Shown here piece after piece: positions 8,613 to 16,672 of a stretch of DNA of 64,000 nucleotides (position 1 is its first letter; each line of letters opens with the position of its first letter). Location: contig CBDICG010000002.1 in NCBI GenBank assembly GCA_965277275.1, positions 3,410,001 through 3,474,000 on the forward strand. Direction: 5' to 3'. The translations under genes and the position numbers were made by a program. A model generated the notes under the pieces. That model worked only from the letters and a program-made list of their open reading frames with translations. It made no database searches and had not been told where the DNA came from. This DNA comes from HLUCCA09 sp965277275 (GTDB lineage: Bacteria; Pseudomonadota; Alphaproteobacteria; Rhodobacterales; Rhodobacteraceae).

Positions 8613-9674
8613 TCAGTTCAGCTCGTCGCCATAGGCCGCTTCGATTTCGGCCTCCGCTGCGGCAACAGACTCGCGCATGGCGGCCAGAACGTCGGCGCCG
8701 CCGCCGACGTTCTCCGCAAACCAGTCATACACGGGCGCTGCGGCTTCGGCGAAGGCCGCCTTTTGCTCCGGCGTGGGCACGTAGAGGTCACCGCCACCGG
8801 CGACAAAGTCCTCGTACGCCTGGATCGACTTGCGCTTGGGCGAGGCAAAGGTGGCCTGCTGGAGCTGGTAGAATCCATCCACGACAACCTTGCGGAGGCT
8901 TTCGTCCATCTCCATGAACTTGGCGTTGTTCATGAACCACAGCGCGCCCATGTAGGCATGTCCGTCGAGCGTCAGGTACTGCAGACCGGCATCGGGGAAT
9001 TTCATACCCATGATGTCGGTGATCCCGTTCTTCGAGCCTTCCACGACGCCTGTCTGGAAGGAGGTGAAGAGCTCGGGCCACGGGATCGGGGTGGGCGACG
9101 CGCCAAGCGCCTGCACGAGAACCTGCGGCAGATCCGCGACCACCGTACGGATCTTTAGACCTTCGAGATCGCTCGGCTCTGCCAGACGGCGCTCCGTGTT
9201 GGCGAAGTTGCGCCAGCCGCCGGTGTTTCCGATCGTCATGAGACGGATCGATCCCTGGCTGTCTTCCAGAACCTTGTCCTGCATCAGGTTCAGGAGCGGG
9301 CTATCGACGTCGAGCACCTTCTCGGCAACGATGTCGTCGCTCATCAGGTAGGGCAGGTCGAGGACCTGAACGTAGGGGAAGATGCCGGAGGCGCCGCCAG
9401 AGGTGGAGATGAAGATATCGATCTGGCCTTCCGCGACGCCCTGCAGGCACTCCGCCCCGTTCGAGCAGAGCTGCGTTCCGATGAAGAGCTCGACGGCGAT
9501 CGCACCGTTCGACGCCGCCTCGACGAAGTTCTTGAACACCACGAGGCCATCGTAATCCTCGTCGTTCTCGTTGGAGTTGGCGGTCGCCCGCAGGGTGAAA
9601 TCCTGCGCCTGTGCGGCAAGGGGCGCCGAAAGCAGCGTGGCCGCCAGCAGCGCTCCGGTCAGTTTCTTGATCAT
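8613..9674 (-). CDS. dctP: TRAP transporter substrate-binding protein (DctP family)
   Basis: This 353-residue periplasmic solute-binding protein starts with a typical signal peptide (MIKKLTGALLAATLLSAPLAAQAQ). Family patterns are the mid-protein RLMTIGNTGGWRNFANTERR and LEGLKIRTV, and the region around ALGASPTPIPWPELFTSFQTG, which carries the conserved substrate-carboxylate loop of DctP proteins, followed by DGHAYMGALWFMN. TRAP systems import organic acids, sulfonates or sugar acids using sodium or proton gradients. It is the last gene of the minus-strand Q-M-P transporter set; the M subunit upstream is interrupted by an insertion sequence, so this protein may now lack a working membrane partner. 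The ligand cannot be deduced. Confidence 0.88.
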   Translation of the reverse strand: MIKKLTGALLAATLLSAPLAAQAQDFTLRATANSNENDEDYDGLVVFKNFVEAASNGAIAVELFIGTQLCSNGAECLQGVAEGQIDIFISTSGGASGIFPYVQVLDLPYLMSDDIVAEKVLDVDSPLLNLMQDKVLEDSQGSIRLMTIGNTGGWRNFANTERRLAEPSDLEGLKIRTVVADLPQVLVQALGASPTPIPWPELFTSFQTGVVEGSKNGITDIMGMKFPDAGLQYLTLDGHAYMGALWFMNNAKFMEMDESLRKVVVDGFYQLQQATFASPKRKSIQAYEDFVAGGGDLYVPTPEQKAAFAEAAAPVYDWFAENVGGGADVLAAMRESVAAAEAEIEAAYGDELN

Positions 9675-9706
9675 CGTTTACCTCCCATTGGTATCTGGTT
9701 CTTGGA

Positions 9707-10480
9707 TCACGGGGTGACGAAGCCGGTCAGGCGCGGAATCGTCATCGAAATTGCGGGGACAAATGTGATCAGGAAGATCACAACGACATGAACGGTGAGG
9801 AAGGGCAGGATCGCCCTCGCGATGCTCTCCACCTTCTCGCCGGAGACTGAGCTCGCCACGAACAGGACAAGCCCCATTGGTGGTGTCGCGAGGCCGACTG
9901 TCAGGTTCACGGACATGATGATGGCGAAATGCACCGGGTGGACACCGAGCTCGACAAAGATGGGTCCGAGGATTGGCCCGAGGATGATGATCGCGGGCCC
10001 GGCATCGAGGAACATACCCACGATGAAGAGCAAGATGTTGATCAGGAAGAGCAACACAAGCGGGTTCTCCGAGAGCGCGAGAATGAACTCCGCAAGGATC
10101 TGCGGCGCCATCGAGAGCGCGACGACTGTCTTGAACGCAACGGCTGCGCCCACGAGCAGCAGCACCGTCGCCGATGCCATGGCAGAGCGCGCGAGCACCG
10201 GCGCGAGGTCTGCCACCTTCATCGAGCGCAGCACGAAGAACGACACGAAGAGCGCATAGGCCACTGCGATTGCGGAGGCTTCGGTCGGGGTAAAGACCCC
10301 CACTAGGATGCCGCCGAGGATCAGGATCGGCGTCTGAAGGGGAGCGACCGCTTTCTTGCAGACGATGCGGAAGTCGTGGTCCACCTTCCTGCGATAGGCC
10401 ATGAGCGCCACGTGCACGGCGACCAGACAGACGCCAAACGTTGCCCAGCCCACCCAGGGCGCGGCGGCAACGACATGGTG
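9707..10480 (-). pseudogene. dctM: TRAP large permease dctM, C-terminal fragment, cut by IS110-type element
   Basis: About 257 residues of a DctM large permease are left, from VVAAAPWVGWATFGV to the stop at 9707. The hallmark ILGGILVGVFTPTEASAIAVAYA and the late motifs FLDAGPAIIILGPILGP and MSVNLTVGLATPPMGLVLFV are intact, so the C-terminal half of the transporter is well preserved. The frame enters from the left end of the insertion sequence at about 10480, with no native start codon. The dctP gene follows 32 bases downstream. Preservation without frameshifts suggests the interruption is recent. Confidence 0.82.
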
Positions 10481-10561
10481 TGATTGCGGCGGCCGCTCTC
10501 CGGTGGCGAACGAGGTCCGGTATGCTGGCCTCATGGATATCAGCCGTGAGGAGAACGACCT

Positions 10562-11602
10562 ATGGAACATTATGCCGGTTTGGATGTGTCACTCAAAGAG
10601 ATTTCGGTCTGCGTAGTGGACGGGGATGGCACGACCGTCGCGCGCGGGGCTTGCCCTGCCGATCCCGAGGGTGTGGCGGGCTGGTTGCGCGTGCGGTCTC
10701 TGACACCGCGCCGGATCGTGCATGAAAGTGGAATGCTCTCGATCTGGCTGCAACGCGGACTCGCGGGGCTTGGTCTTCCAGCCACCTGCATCGATGCGCG
10801 CAAAGCGCACAAGGCCTTGTCGGCGCGGCTCAACAAGTCCGACGCCGCTGATGCTGAAGGACTGGCGCAACTTGCACGCACAGGCTGGTTCACGCCGGTT
10901 CACATCCGCAGCGAAGACGCGGATCGCCTGCGCAGCCTCGTGGGTGCGCGAGAACGGCTGATCCGTTTGCGCAGGGATCTGGAGGGGCACGTTCGAGGGG
11001 TCCTGAAGACCTTCGGTATTCGCATGACCGGAATTGGTCAGGGCCGCCAACGTCAAGGGTTCCGCGATCAACTGGCGGCGGCGGGCGAAACTGACCCGGT
11101 GTTGCACGTCATTGCCGATGGCTTCATCGCCACCCATGCAACGCTTTGCCAGGCCGCGGATGAGCTCGACAAGGCGGTGAAGAGAAAAGCCAAAGCTCAT
11201 CCGGTGGCACGCCGTCTGATGACGATCCCCGGTGTTGGCCCGGTCAACGCGCTCAGCTTCATCGCGCTGGTCGATGATCCGAGCCGGTTCAGCCGGACGT
11301 CGGATATTGGCGCTTTTCTGGGGCTCACGCCAAAGCGGCACCAATCCGGTGAGGTGGACTGGTCCGGGCGCGTTTCAAAATGCGGGGATGGCGCGATGCG
11401 AGGCCTGTTGTTCGAGGCGGCGTCTTGCCTGCTCCGCCAAGTGAAACGGTTCTCGGCCCTGAAAAGCTGGGCGGTGCGCCTGGCCGGGCGGCGCGGGTTC
11501 CGGAAGGCAGCCGTCGCCACCGCGCGCAAGATCGCCGTCCTGATGCTGACGCTCTGGAAAAACGAAACCGACTATCAATGGACCAAGGAGGCCACTGCCT
11601 GA
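10562..11602 (+). CDS. IS110-family transposase (DEDD recombinase)
   Basis: This 346-residue recombinase has an N-terminal RuvC-like DEDD domain with candidate acidic residues D8 (YAGLDVS), E55 (VHESGM) and D94/D97 (NKSDAADAEG). A central helical part follows, and then the C-terminal Transposase_20 domain (RLMTIPGVGPVNALSFIALVDDPSRF, GLTPKRHQSGEVD, GRVSKCGDGAMRGLLFEAA). A GAGGAG ribosome site lies 8 bases before the ATG. These enzymes move DNA under guidance of a structured RNA encoded in the element's non-coding end, as shown for IS621 and relatives. The reading frame is complete, so the element may still be active. Confidence 0.92.
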   Translation: MEHYAGLDVSLKEISVCVVDGDGTTVARGACPADPEGVAGWLRVRSLTPRRIVHESGMLSIWLQRGLAGLGLPATCIDARKAHKALSARLNKSDAADAEGLAQLARTGWFTPVHIRSEDADRLRSLVGARERLIRLRRDLEGHVRGVLKTFGIRMTGIGQGRQRQGFRDQLAAAGETDPVLHVIADGFIATHATLCQAADELDKAVKRKAKAHPVARRLMTIPGVGPVNALSFIALVDDPSRFSRTSDIGAFLGLTPKRHQSGEVDWSGRVSKCGDGAMRGLLFEAASCLLRQVKRFSALKSWAVRLAGRRGFRKAAVATARKIAVLMLTLWKNETDYQWTKEATA

Positions 11603-11815
11603 TCTGAGTTTCCGCCGCTGGATAGGCGGGAAGCGAAGTCCCGACGGGACGGAGGTAGATCGATCTCGTAAAAACGGTTGGGACGCGGCACTTGCTGATG
11701 AACCCGCAAACGACATTGGAGACGACCCACCACCGAACACCATCATGAGGCGCACCGCGCGACCTCGTAGAGAACCATGACCCCGGACGGACAGATCGCA
11801 ATCCCGCTTGACACA
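11603..11815 (+). ncRNA. Candidate bridge/seek RNA region of the IS110-type element
   Basis: The long non-coding right end of the element follows the transposase stop. It holds small hairpins, such as CCGCC/GGCGG at 11612-11629 and GTCCC/GGGAC at 11638-11650, and no open frame of note. In IS1111-type elements the guide RNA that pairs with donor and target DNA is encoded here. The exact RNA ends and guide loops were not determined; the call is by position, size and visible hairpins only. Confidence 0.45.
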
Positions 11816-11825
11816 GCCGCAATCA

Positions 11826-12584
11826 GAGAACCGTTCCGTTGTCGAGCACCGTCTCGGCGTTGATCCCGGTGATGCCATTGAAGATGACGTAGAGCAGGCC
11901 GGCCATGTTCGCCCGCAGCAGGACGAACGAGACCCAATACTCGACACCCGTGATACCTTGTCCGCGTTTCACGATGCGCTCGGCCTTGGGAAGGTCGTAG
12001 CGGTCGGCCATCAGACGGACCATCAGCATCAGGCCGACGCCCACGAGGATGCCCGGCACGATGCCCGCGAGAAAGAGCGCGGCAACGGATTCGCCCATCA
12101 CGTAGGCGTAGATGATCATGATCCCCGACGGCGGAATGATCGGCCCGATCACCGACGAGGCCGCCGTGATCGCGGCGGCGAACCGGCGGGTGTAGCCGTT
12201 CTTCTCCATCGCCGGGATAAGGGTGGAGCCTAGGGCGGACGTGTCCGCCACGGCCGAGCCCGAAAGGCCGGCAAAAAGGATCGACGACAGGATGTTGACG
12301 TGCGCGAGCCCGCCCCGCAGGTGCCCCATGAAGGCTTGCGAGAACTCCACGAGGCGCGTTGTGATCCCGCCCTTGTTCATGATCTCGCCCGCGAGCATGA
12401 AGAACGGCAGCGCCATCAGCGGAAAGCTGTCCATCCCGTTGTAGAGGTTACGATAAAGCAGCGTGACATCGCTGGACTGTCCTTCGACAAGCAGGAGAGC
12501 GCCCGGCGCGAGCAGCAATGCGAAGAAGACGGGCAGGCCGACCATCAGGAAGACGAGGAAGACCGGAAGGAACCAGATCAGCAT
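11826..12584 (-). pseudogene. dctM: TRAP large permease dctM, N-terminal fragment, cut by IS110-type element
   Basis: About 250 residues from the ATG at 12584 to the insertion-sequence edge carry the N-terminal half of a DctM permease (SFPLMALPFFMLAGEIMNKGG, AGLSGSAVADTSALGSTLIPAM, SVIGPIIPPSGIMIIYAY, FLAGIVPGILVGVGLML). The last 55 residues (from GITGVEYWV to NAETVLDNGTVL) are not part of the usual DctM core and may be an insertion of this subfamily. Translation ends at a TGA supplied by the element's terminal repeat (11823-11825). One base separates its start from the dctQ stop, so the two genes were translationally linked. Confidence 0.82.
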
Positions 12585-12585
12585 G

Positions 12586-13176
12586 TCATTCGGCCTCCGG
12601 CAGGTCTGTGACTTCGAGTTGGGGCAACGCGTCCGCCCCTCCGATCAGCGTCACGATTTGCCGCAGGATGAGCTCGAGGCTGACAATGATCATCAGCCCG
12701 AGCCCCACCAGCAGCGAGGCCATCATCCATGAGCGCGGTACCCGGAGCCACTCGTCAAAGCCAAGCGAGGTCGGAACGTAGAGCGACGCGGTTGCGAAGC
12801 GGCCCCCGAACCCTGTGACTTCCGACCAACCGATCTGCACTGCATAGACGAGCACCATCAGCGACAGCGACATCAGGGTAAGTGTCAGGACGGCGGCAAC
12901 CCGAACCGGCAGCGCGCGCTCGACCATGTCGATCGCCACGAAGCCGCCGCGCCGATAGGCCATGGGGGCGATCAGGCCGGTCATCCAGAGCATCATGAAG
13001 CGCGCGGCTTCATCGGGCCAGGGCAGGGCGGCGTTCAGAACGTAGCGGTAAAAAATCTGCGCCAGGATCACCGCGACCATCAGCGCGAGTGCCAGCATCG
13101 CCAAGGCGCGACCGATGCGCAATAGCACATCGTTGATCGCCTTGAGGCCCTTGATCGGACCCAACAACACGCCCAT
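12586..13176 (-). CDS. dctQ: TRAP transporter small permease (DctQ)
   Basis: This is a 196-residue protein with four membrane segments (about 20-45, 55-75, 90-115 and 145-170) and the DctQ family motif YRYVLNAALPWPDEAARFMMLWMTGL, followed by RRGGFVAID. DctQ joins the large permease DctM in the inner membrane. The ATG at 13176 was chosen because GGGAGGG lies 7 bases upstream; an in-frame start at 13248 would add 24 residues with no homologous look. It is followed one base later by the interrupted dctM, so the small subunit may be made without its partner. Confidence 0.88.
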   Translation of the reverse strand: MGVLLGPIKGLKAINDVLLRIGRALAMLALALMVAVILAQIFYRYVLNAALPWPDEAARFMMLWMTGLIAPMAYRRGGFVAIDMVERALPVRVAAVLTLTLMSLSLMVLVYAVQIGWSEVTGFGGRFATASLYVPTSLGFDEWLRVPRSWMMASLLVGLGLMIIVSLELILRQIVTLIGGADALPQLEVTDLPEAE

Positions 13177-13257
13177 CGGCGTCCCTCCCTTGGTGGGGCG
13201 GCTTTGCGCCCCGATGCGGGCCGGTTTTCCCGGCCTCGCCGATGTCACTCTTGCGGC

Positions 13258-13794
13258 TTAACTGCCCGTCGTAAAGTCCCGTTCGGCAAAGGTGCCATAG
13301 GCGCCACCCCAGAACAAAAGTGGTGCGCCGGGCGTGTGGCACGCCGTCTCGACGCGCCCCAGTACAATGGTGTGGTCGCCCGCGCCGTGCGCGGCGTGAT
13401 GGTGGCATTCGAGCCGCGTAATCGCTCCGGTCAATGCAGGCGCTCCGTTCTCCCCAAGCTCCCATCCGGCATGGGAGAAGTCGCGCCCGTCCTTGGCAAA
13501 GGCGAAGGCAAGGCCCAGCTGCTCCTTGGCCAGGATGTGGATCGAGAATGCGGATGCAGCCACGAACGGATCGTGCCGTGACGACGAGACCGCCGGAGAC
13601 CACAGCACCAGCGGCGGATCCAGCGAAACGGAGGTGAAGCTGTTCGCTGTCATTGCGAGCGGCGCTCCACCGTCCATGCAGGTCACCACGGTGACACCGG
13701 TGCCAAAGCTGCCCAACGCTGTGCGATACGCGCGGGCGGTCGATGGTCCGGGCCGAAAGCTCTGCATATCCAGTCCCTTGCTCCCGTCAGCCAT
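13258..13794 (-). CDS. Flavin reductase family protein (HpaC/NtaB type)
   Basis: This 178-residue protein has the flavin-binding fold of short-chain flavin reductases: ALGSFGTGVTVVTC, then MTANSFTSVSLDPPLVLWSP, FSIHILAKEQ and a C-terminal LLFWGGAYGTF. Such enzymes use NAD(P)H to reduce free FMN or FAD for a partner monooxygenase. The gene is in a minus-strand group with an LLM-class flavin-dependent monooxygenase (14691-15845), so it is the probable reductase half of a two-component monooxygenase. The start may be ATG 13794 or the Met ten residues in. The TRAP genes follow downstream. Confidence 0.85.
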   Translation of the reverse strand: MADGSKGLDMQSFRPGPSTARAYRTALGSFGTGVTVVTCMDGGAPLAMTANSFTSVSLDPPLVLWSPAVSSSRHDPFVAASAFSIHILAKEQLGLAFAFAKDGRDFSHAGWELGENGAPALTGAITRLECHHHAAHGAGDHTIVLGRVETACHTPGAPLLFWGGAYGTFAERDFTTGS

Positions 13795-13797
13795 GGC

Positions 13798-14691
13798 TCA
13801 GGCGACCTCCCGTCCGAGCGCCGCGGTATAGAGCTTGAACCACGTCTGCCTGTCCATCTCTACCTTGAGCGCGTCCGAGAGCGACGCGATCCGGTTCAGG
13901 GTGTTCGTACCTACAACCGGCAGGATGCGGCTCGGATGTGCCAGGAGCCACGCAACGGCCACGGCAGCGGTGTCCACCCCATTGGCCTCGGCCGTGGCCT
14001 TGAGCGTTGCGTTCAGCTGCTCGTTTCCGCCGGACATCAGCGCGCCGCCGGCAAGCGGCGACCACGCCATCGGAGACACGCCGAGGCGCTGGAGATGGGC
14101 GATCTGACCGTCGACGAAGGAGGCATGGCTGGCCAGGCTGATCTCGATCTGGTTGGAGACCAGCGTGTTTTCCATCGCCGATTGCAGCAAGTCCCAGTCG
14201 TAAGGCATGAAGTTCGACACGCCAACGCTGCGCACCTTGCCCGAGCGGACCGCCTTGTCGAGCGCGGCACCCGTCTCGTGGTGATCCATGAACGGGTCGG
14301 GGCGGTGGATCAGCAGAAGGTCGATGCGCTCGATCGCCATTTCCTGAAGCGACAGGTCGATGGAATTCTCGATATGCGCGGCCGAGGTGTCGTAGTACTT
14401 CACCGGCGCGTCTTCATAGCGGCCGACCGGGGCGACAATGTCGCATTTGGTGACGATCTCGATCTTGTCGCGCAGGGCGGGAGCGGCTTTCAACGCGTCG
14501 CCCAGCAATGCCTCCGCCGTGTAGCCACCGTAGATATCTGCCTGATCTACCGTGGTAATCCCCTGCTCGAGGCACGCTTCGATCTTCGCCTGGACATGCG
14601 CGGGCGACGTATCGCTGTCATCGCCCAGCCGCCACATTCCGTAGACGATGCGCGAAAAGGACAAGCCCTCCGCAATCTCAACCCGCTGCAT
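13798..14691 (-). CDS. Aldo/keto reductase (YdhF-like)
   Basis: The 297-residue NAD(P)H-dependent oxidoreductase has the aldo/keto reductase tetrad pattern: Asp and Tyr in VDQADIYGGYTAEALLG, Lys in IEIVTKCDI and His in LLLIHRPDPFMD. It also has VRSVGVSNF and the C-terminal HPSRILPVVGTN. ATG 14691 overlaps the stop of the upstream monooxygenase gene by ATGA. The flavin reductase gene starts three bases beyond its stop. The overlap shows an operon in which it probably reduces or oxidises an aldehyde or ketone released by the monooxygenase. The substrate is unknown. Confidence 0.88.
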   Translation of the reverse strand: MQRVEIAEGLSFSRIVYGMWRLGDDSDTSPAHVQAKIEACLEQGITTVDQADIYGGYTAEALLGDALKAAPALRDKIEIVTKCDIVAPVGRYEDAPVKYYDTSAAHIENSIDLSLQEMAIERIDLLLIHRPDPFMDHHETGAALDKAVRSGKVRSVGVSNFMPYDWDLLQSAMENTLVSNQIEISLASHASFVDGQIAHLQRLGVSPMAWSPLAGGALMSGGNEQLNATLKATAEANGVDTAAVAVAWLLAHPSRILPVVGTNTLNRIASLSDALKVEMDRQTWFKLYTAALGREVA

Positions 14692-15845
14692 CACACCCGC
14701 TCCCCTGCGCCCAACGGCGTCTTTGGCGTCTCCGCTGGCACGCGGCCGTAAGCTTCCGGCAGCGACACCGTTTTCATGTTCGGCAGCACCCGCGCGCCCA
14801 CGTGGCGACACTCGTCATGGTGCGGGTATCCGGAGAAGATGAACGCCCGGATCCCCATTTTCATGTACCCCTCGATGCGGGACATGACCTGATCCGTCGA
14901 TCCGACAAGGGCAGCGCCGCACCCGGATCGCGCGCGGCCGATTCCTGTCCAGAGTTCGGGCTCCACGTAGCCGAACTTGTCCGCCAGTTCGCGCGCCCGC
15001 GCCTGGTGCGACACGCCAAGCGAGCCGGAATCGTGGGCGCGCTCGCGGATGAGCTGGCCGTATTCGTCGTCGAGCTTGCTCACGAGATGCTCGGCGTATT
15101 CCTTCGCCTCGGCCTCGGTGTCGCGCACGATCATGTGGACGCGTAATCCGTAGTCCAGCGTTCTGCCATATCTTTCAGCGACTTCGTTTACAGCCTTCAT
15201 GCGCTGCTCGAGCATGTCCTGCGGCTCGGGCCACATCAGGTAGACGTCGCAGTGCTGGCCGCACAGCTCCAGCGCCGCGGGCGAGTAGCCCCCGAAATAG
15301 AGCAAAGGCCCCCCCGTCTGGTACGGCTGCGCAGGTTCTGTCCAGACGTCCTTGAAGTCATAGACTTCGCCGGAATAGTTGATCTTGTCCCGGGTCCAGG
15401 CCTGCTTGAGGATCTCTACCACCTCGCGCGACCGCTGGTAGCGGTAGGAACTCTCCGCAACCTCGCCGGGGAAGTCCGATGAGATGACGTTCAGCGTCAG
15501 CCGTCCCTTCAGCATATGATCCAGGGTCGCGACCGTGCGTGCGAGCATGATCGGTTGCATCTCGCCGCACCGGATTGCCGCGAGCATGTTGATCCGTTCG
15601 GTGATCGGTGCGCAGCCCGCAACGAACGAGAGTGTGTCTTGCCCGACCTGGTAGGATGAGGGGCACAGGATGTTGCGAAAGCCCTGCGCCTCGGCCTCTT
15701 TCAGGAGCGACGAGCAATGCGCCCACGAGGAGCGCAGGTCGCCCTCGGGCACGCCGAGATAGCGGTAGTCATCCGAGCAGAGGGCCGCGAACCATGAAAC
15801 TTCGGCAGCGTCGAGATCGGCGGAGGTGACGGGTACAACGGTCAT
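14691..15845 (-). CDS. LLM-class FMN-dependent monooxygenase (alkanesulfonate monooxygenase-like)
   Basis: This 384-residue TIM-barrel flavoenzyme matches the SsuD branch of the luciferase-like family. Signs are AAIRCGEMQPIMLARTVATLDHMLKGRLTLNV near residue 90, SSDFPGEV, SYRYQRSREVVEILKQAWT, a PPLLYFGGYS-like strand and GSTDQVMSRIEGYMKMGIRAFIFSGYPHHDE near the C-terminus. SsuD-type enzymes use reduced FMN and oxygen to cleave C-S bonds, and other members act on nitrilotriacetate or similar compounds. It heads the operon with the aldo/keto reductase, flavin reductase and TRAP transporter, and is divergent from a GntR regulator. An organosulfonate is a reasonable but unproven substrate. Confidence 0.87.
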   Translation of the reverse strand: MTVVPVTSADLDAAEVSWFAALCSDDYRYLGVPEGDLRSSWAHCSSLLKEAEAQGFRNILCPSSYQVGQDTLSFVAGCAPITERINMLAAIRCGEMQPIMLARTVATLDHMLKGRLTLNVISSDFPGEVAESSYRYQRSREVVEILKQAWTRDKINYSGEVYDFKDVWTEPAQPYQTGGPLLYFGGYSPAALELCGQHCDVYLMWPEPQDMLEQRMKAVNEVAERYGRTLDYGLRVHMIVRDTEAEAKEYAEHLVSKLDDEYGQLIRERAHDSGSLGVSHQARARELADKFGYVEPELWTGIGRARSGCGAALVGSTDQVMSRIEGYMKMGIRAFIFSGYPHHDECRHVGARVLPNMKTVSLPEAYGRVPAETPKTPLGAGERV

Positions 15846-15945
15846 TAATTCTTCCGGGAAGACGTAGATTCATCGCTTGCGTAGCACTGCGAATGATGTA
15901 GATCAATCCTGTATCAATTCTTGCGCCCCGTTGCCCGCTGGCCCC
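15846..15945. promoter_or_regulatory. Divergent control region between the monooxygenase operon and gntR
   Basis: The 100 bases separating the two divergent start codons must hold both promoters. A direct repeat, GATCAAT (15900-15906) and TATCAAT (15912-15918), occurs next to the regulator and could be a site for the GntR protein. No promoter hexamers were assigned with confidence. Confidence 0.4.
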
Positions 15946-16665
15946 ATGCCTCCTCGTGATCTGCCCTCACAGCCCGCTGCGTCCGCGCCGCTCTATGCTG
16001 CGCTCGCGCGGACGCTTATGCGCGACATCATGGCGGGGCGGCTGCCCGAGGGCACGCGCTTGCCACCAGAGCGGGAGATGGCCGCGGAGATGGGGGTCGC
16101 GGTGGGGACGCTCCGCCGTGCGCTCGCGGATCTTGCCGAGCAGGGCCTCGTCGAACGGCGTCAGGGATCGGGCAACTACGTGCGCGCGGGCAGCGAGATC
16201 GCCGGGATCTACTCGTTCTTTCGGTTGGAGCAACCCGAAGGCGGCGGCGTGCCCTCCGCCCGGATCCTGTCGTTGCGCCGCGCTGCCAAGCCGCTTGGTC
16301 CGAGCTTTGGCGACAGTCCGGAAGCGCAGTGCCTGCGCCGCCTGCGTCTGCTGGATGACATCCCTTCCGCGATCGAGGAAATCTGGATCGATGCGGCGCG
16401 CGTGCCGGATCTCTCTCCCGCCATGCTGCAGGCCCCGCTCTATCACGCGCTGCGCACCGGGCCGGGGCTCTGGATCACCTCCGCCGAGGATCGCGTGAGC
16501 GTCGCACCGGTGCCAGACTGGGCGCCCGAGGATTTCACCCCGCGGCAGGGCGCCCCTGTGCCCTATGTTCAAAGGATTGGCCGTGCCCGGGATGGCGCGG
16601 CCGTAGAGTACTCCCGCACATGGATTGACCCGGATCGCGCGGTCTATGTCCAGCGCATCGCATGA
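15946..16665 (+). CDS. GntR-family transcriptional regulator with UTRA-like ligand domain
   Basis: The 239-residue protein has an N-terminal winged helix (PLYAALARTLMRDIMAGRLPEGTRLPPEREMAAEMGVAVGTLRRALADLAEQGLVERRQGSGNYVR, about 15-80) that is typical of GntR regulators. An effector-binding domain of the HutC/UTRA type fills the rest, ending PVPYVQRIGRARDGAAVEYSRTWIDPDRAVY. ATG 15946 was preferred to an upstream in-frame ATG at 15877 because the extra 23 residues have no family resemblance and would cover the promoter region. It is divergent from the monooxygenase/TRAP operon and 7 bases before a Gfo/Idh/MocA gene, so it probably controls both. Confidence 0.88.
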   Translation: MPPRDLPSQPAASAPLYAALARTLMRDIMAGRLPEGTRLPPEREMAAEMGVAVGTLRRALADLAEQGLVERRQGSGNYVRAGSEIAGIYSFFRLEQPEGGGVPSARILSLRRAAKPLGPSFGDSPEAQCLRRLRLLDDIPSAIEEIWIDAARVPDLSPAMLQAPLYHALRTGPGLWITSAEDRVSVAPVPDWAPEDFTPRQGAPVPYVQRIGRARDGAAVEYSRTWIDPDRAVYVQRIA

Positions 16666-16672
16666 GGATCTG

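Larger units (their letters stand above)
10481..11825 (+). mobile_element. IS110-family element, IS1111-like layout, inserted in dctM
   Basis: The element carries one transposase gene (10562-11602). Near its ends lie a 10-base inverted repeat, TGATTGCGGC at 10481-10490 and GCCGCAATCA at 11816-11825. These outermost matching repeats were used as limits; true ends may lie a few bases outside because IS1111-type repeats are subterminal. The 80-base left non-coding end is short and the 220-base right end is long, which is the IS1111 arrangement. dctM coding sequence continues on both sides, and no target-site duplication was recognised, as expected for this family. Confidence 0.8.
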
